Shown here: positions 32,263 through 38,187 of the stretch, one piece after another
Layout: each line of letters opens with the position of its first letter
Position numbering within the stretch: the first letter of the stretch is position 1
Source: a virus
Direction: 5' to 3' (one strand)
DNA length: 38,187 nt
Virus record (IMG/VR): IMGVR_UViG_3300025616_000019
Coordinates: 1 to 38,187 of that record
The notes under the pieces: generated by a model
Told to the model about the DNA's origin: nothing
Seen by the model: the letters and a program-made list of their open reading frames with translations, nothing else
Databases searched by the model: none
Position numbers and translations under genes: made by a program

Positions 32263-32482
32263 CTTCATGCCCCTCTATTATCATGTTCATAAACATTTTA
32301 GCTTCATCAAGCAAGCGACTAGCCCTCATGAGGTTGTATCTATACCATGCTGACCTCACCATGAAGTATGCCGATAACATTACAGCACCAAAGGCAAACC
32401 AATTAGCTTGCATGAATGCAAGTACCATGAGCAGTACTGTTAGTGCGGTGTAGCCCACATTATCCCATCTGATTGTTCTCAT
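32243..32482 (-). CDS. Two-helix membrane protein
   Basis: 79 residues from ATG 32,482 (one base after the peptidase stop; ATG 32,500 is an alternative inside the peptidase gene). Two adjacent hydrophobic helices, YTALTVLLMVLAFMQANW and AFGAVMLSAYFMV, then a charged helix with LLDEAKMFMN and an acidic end. Inner-membrane hairpin topology is likely. No holin-specific motif; role unknown. Confidence 0.6.
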   Translation of the reverse strand: MRTIRWDNVGYTALTVLLMVLAFMQANWFAFGAVMLSAYFMVRSAWYRYNLMRASRLLDEAKMFMNMIIEGHEDDDTQA

Positions 32483-32483
32483 G

Positions 32484-33551
32484 TTAGCGCATCCCCACAT
32501 CTAAGCGGTTGTACGGGTCATGCTCATCATATGTTTCAATCTCTGCATACGATGCCCCATGCTGTGCCTCTAGTAACTGGTCAGCCATATCCTGTAACAA
32601 GAACGCTACTTCGTATGGGTCAGCCGCGAGTACCCAATCAGCTAGGTCGGTGTTAGTACACTCTAACAGCTCGTCAGTCGTAGGTATCTCATACGGATTT
32701 AAGCCTGTGCTAAGCGTAGCTTTCTTGCTTGTGCTACCCCAATTACCATAGCTACCATACCCAAAGCCGTACTTACTTTGAGTGTACTCACGTACTAACG
32801 GGTCACGTACTACGGGTAAGGTAATGCTACCCCAATCTAGTGCACACACAGCATCGCGCAACGCAAGTGCATATACGGTGTCAAGTGTTTCGCTACTGCC
32901 ATGCTCATTCTCATAGCCAATGCTTATGTTTACACACTCTGGAATGATGTCCATGTACTCAGCCGTATCGGTATATACACCAGTAGGGTCTAACTCATGT
33001 CGCATACCAAATAGGTTAATGAGTGTCGTACCTAACTCATCGCTACACGCTCTCTCACCCCGTTGATGGGTAATGATTGATGTAGTGCCTCGTCTGTCAA
33101 ACGCAATCGCATGAGTGAATGTAGCTAGCCAATCGGTATGGTGTAATGCCATAGCACTACTACCCCAACAACCAATCTCCTCACCACGATGGAATATGTA
33201 CGTACCTGCCACATCAGCCTTAATCATCTCCATCATCAGCCATGCACCTGCACCATCATCAGCACCTAGACAATCACAATCGGCATTGACAAACGCTACG
33301 CCATCATCTGACACCCACACTTCTTGGCGTGCATCGCCACTCGTTCTTGCTCTGTGCATAGTATCCACGTGACAAGACCATAAGACTTTGCTATGCCCGT
33401 GCGTATTCTCTACCACGTAGGCTATTACCTCTTGCGCCTCATTAAAGAATGGCGTAGGGTTTAGCGGATAGATGTAGTCCTCAATGAAGTCACGCTCACC
33501 CTCGCTGTTATGTTGGCGCATAGTGCTAAGTATGTTAATTAAATTTTCCAT
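32484..33551 (-). CDS. M28/M20-type zinc aminopeptidase-like protein
   Basis: 355 residues with the metal-ligand set of di-zinc peptidases: SCHVDTM (H61, D63), LGADDGAG (D98/D99), RGEEIG (E124, E125, the catalytic Glu and next ligand), AFDRRG (D152) and YENEHGSSE (H217). Spacing fits the M28/M20/M42 fold. The C-terminal 100 residues (CTNTDLADWVLAADPYEVAF) are extra and helical. It is expected in the cytoplasm and could trim peptides or remove groups from small molecules; no signal peptide is present. It starts one base from the preceding gene's end (ATG/TAA overlap), so the two are co-translated. Confidence 0.8.
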   Translation of the reverse strand: MENLINILSTMRQHNSEGERDFIEDYIYPLNPTPFFNEAQEVIAYVVENTHGHSKVLWSCHVDTMHRARTSGDARQEVWVSDDGVAFVNADCDCLGADDGAGAWLMMEMIKADVAGTYIFHRGEEIGCWGSSAMALHHTDWLATFTHAIAFDRRGTTSIITHQRGERACSDELGTTLINLFGMRHELDPTGVYTDTAEYMDIIPECVNISIGYENEHGSSETLDTVYALALRDAVCALDWGSITLPVVRDPLVREYTQSKYGFGYGSYGNWGSTSKKATLSTGLNPYEIPTTDELLECTNTDLADWVLAADPYEVAFLLQDMADQLLEAQHGASYAEIETYDEHDPYNRLDVGMR

Positions 33552-35125
33552 TATATTTCTCCATTATCAAAGTCAAGTTCAGCTTGTAGTTTCTCTTGGT
33601 CATCTTCATGACATGTAGTGTCATCACTCAATGTAGCTACATCATCTTTATGCGCGTACTCATTCCCATCACTATCGGGGTGGTGTAGGAGTGTGCATAG
33701 GTCAGTCGCTATCAACCCTCTTAACGTAGTAGTCAAGTCATCTATATGTAACCACTCCTCGCTCTCCTCACACCAATAGATGTCATGGTTGTGTATCGTT
33801 TCAATCAAGTAATAGTTATCACCGACACGCACGCAATCATCAGCAGGGTAGTACTCTTCATAACGGTGTCCATACGCATAGGTGTAATCGTTATCTCTAC
33901 ACTGCTCGCACACTTGAACACCTGCCGATTCAATGTAGGTCATGTCATCTTCATCATAGCTATCGCCACACTCATCACACGAGCATTGGTTACTAGACTC
34001 GGTTATCCCATTGGTATTGGTAGCCTCATACTCACCATCACCCACACGTAAGAACTGCACACCATTGATGTATGTAGTACCCACATTCTGCTCACCACCA
34101 TTACCGCTATCAAGGTATGGGCATACGAATGAATTGCTATCATAAACAATAGCTTGCAAGATAACTCCGTCTAATGTAGTGTGGTTCTCATAGCCATTAG
34201 ACTTTAGGTAGTCAAGTAAGTACCTACCCTCAGCATAGCCATTGTCATCGGGGTATACACGTATGTACCCACGCTCATCGTCATCACCATCACGTACAAT
34301 ACATCTTGCTACAATGTCAGCCCCATCAAACACATAGGCTAGGCGTAAGGTACTGTGCTCATTGGCGTATATCCGTACTGCCCTCTCGTTTTGCATGCAT
34401 GAGTTTACCTTGTCACTCTGATATACACTCACCCACCCATTAGGGTCATCTTTCTCAATGAACCGAACTTCCCACCCATTACGTGATGCTATGTTTGCTG
34501 TGTGTTTCTCAGCTATGTTTTTAATGCTTACCTCTGATAGACCTAACACCTCGCGGTATGTAGTCAAGTACTTACCTAGTTTAGTGCGTACCTCTCTGCC
34601 CTCACGCATATGACGTATGGTTGGGTAGTATGCGACTTGAGATGGATTGTCCACGCTGATATGTAACAGGTGTAGCCTGTTCATCAAATCAAACGCGCTG
34701 TGTATTGACATATCGGGTGCTAGGTTACCCATAGTCAGGCGTTCCCACTTGCCATTGTTTAGATTATCCCACGCCGTGTATAGGCTTGGTTCTGCCATAC
34801 GTAGCGCGTTGCCGTGTGCTAAGCGTAGCGCACCAATGTAGTCAATCATAGGCTGAAATTCTAGTGGGGTAACAGGTGTGCGATTAGCTTGTTTATTAAC
34901 TATTGCGCGTAACTTGCCTATTGCGTGTCCTTCATTTAATTGAGATGGGCGTAGTTTGACGTAATAGAAGTCACTGTTATGCCAATGAATATGGCTTGAT
35001 GGTTTCATGTTGTCCTGTATCTGTTGGTGTACGTAGTAGGCTATCGTACCCTTGCTTGATTCCTTAACCTCTAAGTACTTAGCTAGTAACGCAGGTGCTA
35101 CTGGTATTTCGCATTTGTTACACAT
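33551..35125 (-). CDS. 524-residue Cys-containing protein of unknown function, partner of the peptidase
   Basis: The N-terminus starts MCNKCEIP. Residues 239-300 form the best conserved-looking part: DKVNSCMQNERAVRIYA, LRLAYVFDGADIVARCIV and ERGYIRVYPDD, a beta-rich repeat-like unit I have seen in uncharacterised phage proteins. Near the C-terminus a zinc-ribbon-like cluster has C381, C383, C386, C406 and C409 (CSCDECG ... CEQC). Highly acidic at the end (DDQEKLQAELDFDNGEI). Its leader contains a consensus promoter and a hairpin with U-tract (35,147-35,245). No enzymatic motif. Confidence 0.6.
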   Translation of the reverse strand: MCNKCEIPVAPALLAKYLEVKESSKGTIAYYVHQQIQDNMKPSSHIHWHNSDFYYVKLRPSQLNEGHAIGKLRAIVNKQANRTPVTPLEFQPMIDYIGALRLAHGNALRMAEPSLYTAWDNLNNGKWERLTMGNLAPDMSIHSAFDLMNRLHLLHISVDNPSQVAYYPTIRHMREGREVRTKLGKYLTTYREVLGLSEVSIKNIAEKHTANIASRNGWEVRFIEKDDPNGWVSVYQSDKVNSCMQNERAVRIYANEHSTLRLAYVFDGADIVARCIVRDGDDDERGYIRVYPDDNGYAEGRYLLDYLKSNGYENHTTLDGVILQAIVYDSNSFVCPYLDSGNGGEQNVGTTYINGVQFLRVGDGEYEATNTNGITESSNQCSCDECGDSYDEDDMTYIESAGVQVCEQCRDNDYTYAYGHRYEEYYPADDCVRVGDNYYLIETIHNHDIYWCEESEEWLHIDDLTTTLRGLIATDLCTLLHHPDSDGNEYAHKDDVATLSDDTTCHEDDQEKLQAELDFDNGEI

Positions 35126-35146
35126 GATATTATTCTCCGTAGTGGT

Positions 35147-35178
35147 AAAAAAGCCTAGCCGATATATGTCGGCTAGGC
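35147..35178 (-). terminator. Leader terminator/attenuator hairpin (palindrome copy 2)
   Basis: A perfect 10-base inverted repeat, GCCTAGCCGA-TATATG-TCGGCTAGGC (35,153-35,178), is followed on the minus strand by TTTTTT (35,152-35,147). The promoter at 35,217-35,245 lies upstream, and the start codon at 35,125 lies downstream. So an intrinsic terminator stands inside the 5' leader of the 33.5-35.1 kb genes and could block or tune their expression. Confidence 0.85.
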
Positions 35179-35179
35179 G

Positions 35180-35207
35180 GAAGTAAATCTCGTTATAGCT
35201 CTACTTC
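35180..35207 (-). other. Second leader hairpin, GAAGTA/TACTTC
   Basis: GAAGTA at 35,207-35,202 (minus strand) pairs with TACTTC at 35,185-35,180, with a 16-base loop. It forms at the very 5' end of the predicted leader RNA, directly before the terminator-like hairpin. Confidence 0.45.
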
Positions 35208-35216
35208 TTAATATCT

Positions 35217-35245
35217 ATTATACACCTAATATCTCCTTATGTCAA
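35217..35245 (-). promoter_or_regulatory. Consensus sigma70 promoter
   Basis: Minus strand TTGACA (35,245-35,240), 17-base spacer, TATAAT (35,222-35,217): both boxes exact, spacing ideal. It should start transcription near 35,210, about 85 bases before the ATG at 35,125, and drives the peptidase pair and perhaps the genes behind it. Confidence 0.9.
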
Positions 35246-35264
35246 GCGTTATCTTTGTGTGTCA

Positions 35265-35753
35265 TTAGTCCCAGTTTGCAAGCAAATCTACTACCTTAGC
35301 GTCACGTTGTTCTTGCGTTAGTGGTGTGGGAACGAGTGGTGGGGTCACGGTCGTGGTTGGTGTATCCGCGTGTAACCAATTAGCGTGTCGTTTAATAGCC
35401 AAGCGTACCGCGTTTTGATGCCATTTATATTCCTTGCCTACCTCTTTGAAGGTCTGTCCGCTTGCGATTTTCTCGTACATCTCTTTGTCGCGTAGGTGTT
35501 TCAGCATTGGCGTTGATACCATGTTACGGTCAATCACGTTGCTATCCTGTGTGAGAATGAGTTCGCGAATAGCTTCAATTCCGTAATGCTCATCATATAT
35601 GCGGTAGTAACCTACTGAGGGTACACGGTTTGGGTTTGGGTATGAAATGCGTACTTTGTCCCCTACTTTGAATGAACTATAAGGTAAATGCCGTGTATAA
35701 ATAAGCACATTGTCTGCATCAAAACCTAGAATACTTAATAATAAATCACCCAT
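35265..35753 (-). CDS. Probable helix-turn-helix DNA-binding regulator or initiator
   Basis: 162 residues after AAGGAGAAATAAAC. Residues 30-75 contain a beta-barrel-like part (VGDKVRISYPNPNRVPSVGY). Residues 90-125 look like a helix-turn-helix: KEMYEKIASGQTFKEVGKEY, KWHQNAVRLAIKRHAN. The rest is a Pro/Thr-rich linker (TPTTTVTPPLVPTPL) and a charged helix. Its promoter is filled with CCGTAAC boxes, and the box array extends to 36.4 kb, so this protein is the leading candidate for the box-binding factor (repressor or origin-binding). That link is inference. Confidence 0.6.
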   Translation of the reverse strand: MGDLLLSILGFDADNVLIYTRHLPYSSFKVGDKVRISYPNPNRVPSVGYYRIYDEHYGIEAIRELILTQDSNVIDRNMVSTPMLKHLRDKEMYEKIASGQTFKEVGKEYKWHQNAVRLAIKRHANWLHADTPTTTVTPPLVPTPLTQEQRDAKVVDLLANWD

Positions 35754-35789
35754 GTTTATTTCTCCTTGTGGTTGGTGTTACGTGATTGA

Positions 35790-35818
35790 AATATACTCCG
35801 AAACCGTAACATGGTCAA
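35790..35818 (-). promoter_or_regulatory. Sigma70-like promoter within the CCGTAAC array
   Basis: Minus strand TTGACC (35,818-35,813), 17-base spacer, TATATT (35,795-35,790). One CCGTAAC box (35,804-35,810) lies in the spacer and another (35,825-35,831) directly upstream, so a box-binding protein would block or modulate it. The gene at 35,753 starts about 37 bases downstream. Confidence 0.75.
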
Positions 35819-35985
35819 ACGAAACCGTAACCCTGTCAACAAACTGTCACCAAGCTGTCAACAAACCTACCCTGTAACCGTAACAAACCGTAACCGTAAC
35901 AAGCTGTCAACAAACCGTAACTGAAACCGAAACTGTCAACAAAAGGGGGTGTTACATGATGTTACGGAAACGGTGATACCGTAAC
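35804..35985. repeat. Iteron-like array: CCGTAAC x7 and CTGTCAAC x4
   Basis: CCGTAAC starts at 35,804, 35,825, 35,878, 35,888, 35,894, 35,915 and 35,979. Between them CTGTCAAC starts at 35,833, 35,855, 35,904 and 35,933, plus a CTGTCACC variant at 35,844. The reverse form GTTACGG occurs at 35,961, 36,133, 36,139 and 36,255. CTGTCAAC reads GTTGACAG on the minus strand and so contains a -35-like TTGACA. This looks like an origin with iterons or a multi-site operator. No open reading frame explains it. Confidence 0.85.
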
Positions 35986-36424
35986 GCTTTTTTGTTACAT
36001 GATTGCTGTACGCCTAGGGGAGCAACGGGTAGAGGGCTGTTTTGGGGTCTAAATTGAGCGAGTCACGAAAAAAACATAGTCTGCTAGGAATACGCAGAAC
36101 GAGTGCCGCAATCATGTAACACTGCACTTTTTGTTACGGTTACGGTATTGTTCTTTTATTTTTAGGAGAATTATATATTATTATATGTAACATGTAACAC
36201 GCGCCCGCTAATGCACGCTATGACTGGGTTTGAGTGCGATACAGAGCACTATGCGTTACGGTATCAGCGTATCACGGATTATGTAACACCGCACTATGAC
36301 TGGGTCTTCATGTTACAGGTTGTTGACGGAATGAATGACCACTAACCTCACAACCCAATCATACTGTCTGTCACGTCAATTATGTAACGCTTTTTAAAAC
36401 CCCCTCAGAACGAGTGCGCCACAC
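35986..36424. other. Non-coding region with GTAAC/GTTAC cores and a 14-base inverted repeat
   Basis: No gene of useful length. TGTTACATGATTGC (35,993-36,006) is mirrored by GCAATCATGTAACA (36,108-36,121). Further ATGTAAC or GTTAC cores follow at 36,187, 36,194, 36,255, 36,283, 36,312 and 36,384. CTATGACTGGGT occurs twice (about 36,218 and 36,294). Likely part of the origin or control region. Confidence 0.6.
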
Positions 36425-36447
36425 AGCCGACCCGATATATGTCGGCT
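36425..36447. promoter_or_regulatory. AGCCGA palindrome, copy 3 (variant)
   Basis: AGCCGAC (36,425-36,431) and GTCGGCT (36,441-36,447) form seven perfect pairs around CCGATATAT. It differs from the other copies by an inserted or shifted ACC. It lies about six bases downstream of the start predicted for the promoter at 36,460-36,488. Confidence 0.7.
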
Positions 36448-36459
36448 AGGCTTACCATG

Positions 36460-36488
36460 TACCTACCACAGATAGCACCGCTTGTCAA
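36460..36488 (-). promoter_or_regulatory. Possible promoter into the iteron region
   Basis: Minus strand TTGACA (36,488-36,483), 17-base spacer, TAGGTA (36,465-36,460). The -35 is exact but the -10 is weak. A transcript from here would cross the whole non-coding region towards 35,753 and could be a leader or replication primer RNA. Confidence 0.4.
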
Positions 36489-36604
36489 GGGGCATCACAC
36501 CATCGCATAATGAGCGCGCGTGGCGCGACCCGACCTGCACACTGGCTGACTGACTTTTCGCTCGCTGGCTCGCTTGCTGATTGTCACTCGTTCCTTAAAA
36601 AAAG
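36489..36604. other. Intergenic region with GCT-rich short repeats
   Basis: No gene recognised. It holds a GC-rich stretch GAGCGCGCGTGGCGCG (near 36,509-36,524) and a cluster of CTGGCTGACTGAC and CGCTCGCTGGCTCGC units. The function is unknown; the first could be a strong local fold. Confidence 0.35.
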
Positions 36605-36635
36605 CCAAAAAAAAACCCACTCCGTAGAGTGGGTT
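36605..36635 (-). terminator. Strong intrinsic terminator of the 36.65-37.2 kb gene
   Basis: On the minus strand AACCCACTC pairs with GAGTGGGTT (nine pairs; 36,614-36,635) around TACG, then TTTTTTTTGGC. It begins 17 bases after the stop at 36,652, so that gene is a single-gene transcript. Confidence 0.9.
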
Positions 36636-36651
36636 CGTACTGCGGTGAAAT

Positions 36652-37200
36652 CTATTTCAGGATTAACTGAAGTGTTGCGATGTAAGCGGCAGTTGCTTGC
36701 TCCACATCTTTGATTTTACCTGACGGGATAAAGTTGCGATATGCGTCAAGGTTTGCATTTTCTTTTGCAATCCACGCATCACGAAGTTGCACGATGGTTT
36801 GCTTAACTTCTGCAGTTGCCTTAGCCTTTGGCGCTACTGCCTTAACCTTAGCCTTGCTAGTTGCCTTAGCCTTAGCATTGGCGGTAGTTGATACTGCCCA
36901 CTTGAAACCCTTTGGCGCTACTGCCTTAACTTGGCGCATGACCCAGCTTTGCGCGGTTTCAAGTTTGAATGGTACGCCTGACAATGTGGCTTGCAATGAT
37001 TGGTACGCTAGCGCCACATCTTTCTTGGCTTTCTTTTGCGCTGTCAATGTAGTGCACTGACTAACATATAAACACGCTGTAATTAATTGACTACGGACTG
37101 CCACACCATTGGACTTGATACCTACCAATGACGCATTAAAATCCTCAATAGATACAACAACAAGAACAGCAGGTACAGCTTTAGCTTTAGTATTAGACAT
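36652..37200 (-). CDS. Lys/Ala-rich protein with histone H1-like segment
   Basis: 182 residues after AAAGGATATATC. Residues 11-100 are a folded-looking helical/beta part (VLVVVSIEDFNASLVGIKSN, QSLQATLSGVPFKLETAQSW). Residues 107-131 are a Lys/Ala repeat (NAKAKATSKAKVKAVAPKAK), like histone H1 tails or bacterial nucleoid proteins. A helical C-terminus follows. It has its own strong promoter and terminator, which points to an early, highly expressed DNA-associated protein. No family recognised. Confidence 0.6.
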   Translation of the reverse strand: MSNTKAKAVPAVLVVVSIEDFNASLVGIKSNGVAVRSQLITACLYVSQCTTLTAQKKAKKDVALAYQSLQATLSGVPFKLETAQSWVMRQVKAVAPKGFKWAVSTTANAKAKATSKAKVKAVAPKAKATAEVKQTIVQLRDAWIAKENANLDAYRNFIPSGKIKDVEQATAAYIATLQLILK

Positions 37201-37248
37201 GATATATCCTTTATATTGTACGACTGCATGATTGCTGTCGATGTGTTC

Positions 37249-37276
37249 ACTATACTCCCATATCAGATAATGTCAA
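37249..37276 (-). promoter_or_regulatory. Sigma70-like promoter for the Lys/Ala-rich gene
   Basis: Minus strand TTGACA (37,276-37,271), 16-base spacer, TATAGT (37,254-37,249). The start codon at 37,200 lies about 40 bases from the predicted start of transcription. The palindrome copy 4 lies just upstream of the -35. Confidence 0.8.
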
Positions 37277-37294
37277 TAGCTATCACGCACGCTC

Positions 37295-37312
37295 AGCCGA
37301 CATTCATCGGCT
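37295..37312. promoter_or_regulatory. AGCCGA palindrome, copy 4
   Basis: AGCCGA-CATTCA-TCGGCT. The spacer differs from the TATATG of copies 1 and 2 while the arms are kept, which argues that the arms matter. It sits 19 bases upstream of the -35 of the 37.25 kb promoter and in the divergent region between the two gene blocks. Confidence 0.75.
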
Positions 37313-37496
37313 AGGCTAGGCGACCCCCTACCCCCGTTTTTCTCAATTTGGGCGCCTCCTTCCCCCCTCTCTATTTTGAAGCCACAATCCTATAATCTGG
37401 TATCATGACACCCCCCGATACCATTAGACTTAAGCCCTAAAAAAATTTATTTTTTATTTTTGGAATACTTGACCTTATCATCAATTATGAGGCACA
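37313..37496. other. Divergent intergenic region before the terminase small subunit gene
   Basis: It contains short C-runs (GACCCCCTACCCCCG, CTTCCCCCC), an exact TATAAT at 37,391-37,396 without a good -35, a possible TTGAAG (37,376) with TATCAT (37,401) at a 19-base spacing, and an A/T-rich patch at 37,438-37,461. A plus-strand promoter is expected here but not convincing. Confidence 0.4.
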
Positions 37497-38168
37497 ATGC
37501 GCGATATGGCTTCGCAAAGAATACAACTATATGATTTGCTTGAGGGCGTTGTCCCTTACGAACCCCATTTACTACGTACACCAATGCGTACAGAGGACTT
37601 AATGCCTGAACTACTAACAAGTGCCGCTGCCAAAACAGCGAAAGACATACTGCGTAGAAGCGGTGCGCCAGACATGGAAGTAACAGACGAAGATGTGGAA
37701 AATGCTCACACGATGTTCTCCGGCTATATGGCAGGTAATCCCAATGCTATTGCCCAGCACAAACTACAAAAACCCGAAACCGTAATCAAACTAGAAGCCT
37801 TAGTAGCAGAATACGATTGGCGTGTCATCCAACACGCGGACCAAATACGAATGCTAGTAACAAATAAGTTACTAGGACTCTCAGACCATAAAGACCCAAA
37901 GGTGCAGTTGAAAGCAGTAGAACTGCTTGGTAAATTAGCCGACGTAGGGATGTTCGTCGAGAAGCAAGAGATAACCTACAAGCAGAAATCAGAAGAAGAA
38001 TTACAGTCTTCACTCATGCAGAAGCTAGGATTACTTATTGAGGGCGAGCTTGTCGACGATACACCAGCACCTACACCTGCACCAAAAGCAACCCCAATCG
38101 TACGAGAAACAGTACCATTGCCAGTACTACCCGCCATAAACCTTACCGATATACTAGACGCACCATGA
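37497..38168 (+). CDS. Probable terminase small subunit
   Basis: 223 residues; ATG 37,497 after GAGGCACA (an in-frame ATG at 37,506 is less likely). A helical protein: VIKLEALVAEYDWRVIQHAD, then QIRMLVTNKLLGLSDHKDPK and KAVELLGKLADVGMFVEKQE. This pattern is familiar from small terminase subunits of aquatic podovirus/siphovirus genomes: a helical central part, then a Pro-rich linker (TPAPTPAPKATP) and a short C-terminal peptide. It should bind the packaging start site and recruit the large subunit, expected in the next gene, which overlaps its stop by ATGA. Confidence 0.65.
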   Translation: MRDMASQRIQLYDLLEGVVPYEPHLLRTPMRTEDLMPELLTSAAAKTAKDILRRSGAPDMEVTDEDVENAHTMFSGYMAGNPNAIAQHKLQKPETVIKLEALVAEYDWRVIQHADQIRMLVTNKLLGLSDHKDPKVQLKAVELLGKLADVGMFVEKQEITYKQKSEEELQSSLMQKLGLLIEGELVDDTPAPTPAPKATPIVRETVPLPVLPAINLTDILDAP

Positions 38169-38187
38169 TGGAAGCGCTAAAAGCTAA
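38165..38187 (+). CDS. Start of next gene (partial; likely terminase large subunit)
   Basis: ATG 38,165 overlaps the preceding stop (ATGA); the visible codons read MMEALKA. The identity rests only on its position after the likely small terminase subunit. Confidence 0.45.

Noticed and set aside
33115-33372. Plus-strand open frame opposite the peptidase
   Set aside because: It is antisense to the conserved metal-ligand region and has no ribosome site.
35804-35985. CRISPR-like array
   Set aside because: The boxes are 7-8 bases with irregular spacing and no unique spacer pattern; no cas1/cas2 nearby. Iterons or operators fit better.
36510-36713. Plus-strand open frame of 67 codons
   Set aside because: It covers a strong minus-strand terminator and the end of the Lys/Ala-rich gene; low-complexity translation.
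32057-37312. All palindrome copies as intrinsic terminators
   Set aside because: Only copy 2 is followed by a U-tract; copies 1, 3 and 4 are not, so a common role must be something else.
1-38187. tRNA genes, insertion sequences, lysis cassette
   Set aside because: No cloverleaf, transposase, terminal inverted repeats, endolysin or spanin motif was found on reading both strands.

Overview
This window is most of one arm of a tailed double-stranded DNA bacteriophage (Caudoviricetes). The evidence is a cluster of glycine- and alanine-rich virion proteins with a 2,036-residue ejection-type protein on the plus strand, a likely terminase small subunit at the right end, and about 26 kb of minus-strand replication and accessory genes. 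The 2,036-residue protein suggests a podovirus-like virion. AT-rich DNA, very short overlapping genes and the gene set resemble environmental (aquatic) phages, but nothing in the sequence fixes the host. I saw no integrase, tRNA, CRISPR array, insertion sequence or lysis gene.

Layout. At 1-11,209 (plus) lie the end of a structural gene, four virion or virion-associated genes and the giant ejection protein, closed by a hairpin terminator at 11.2 kb. At 11,352-23,558 (minus) lies the replication and nucleotide-processing block: primase-helicase, a probable ssDNA-binding protein, an excisionase-like HTH protein, an SNF2-type helicase, HNH, Cas4/RecB-like and VRR-NUC nucleases, a family A DNA polymerase, a DksA-like zinc protein, a 2OG-Fe(II) oxygenase and a DUF3310 protein. 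At 23,555-26,932 is a run of tiny overlapping genes with several duplications. At 26,988-30,764 is a MoxR-like AAA+ ATPase / DUF3150 / metallopeptidase-VWA cassette containing three small paralogous proteins. At 30,761-32,482 are more tiny genes. At 32,484-35,125 a zinc aminopeptidase-like enzyme is paired with a Cys-containing protein of unknown function. At 35,126-36,650 is a regulatory and probable replication-origin region, and at 36,652-37,200 a Lys/Ala-rich protein with its own promoter and terminator. From 37,497 (plus) come the terminase small subunit and the first codons of the next gene.

The two transcription blocks converge at 11.2 kb and diverge at about 37.2-37.5 kb. If the genome maps as a circle, the missing part (terminase large subunit, portal, capsid, tail genes) lies between the right and left ends of this window. 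Minus-strand expression appears to start from sigma70-like promoters at about 37.25, 36.47, 35.80, 35.23 and 16.30 kb. The least conventional content is the 35.1-37.3 kb control region (an array of CCGTAAC and CTGTCAAC boxes, a four-copy palindrome and a leader hairpin with a U-tract between a consensus promoter and its gene) and the AAA+/VWA cassette. Functions are assigned by reading motifs only; no database search was run.
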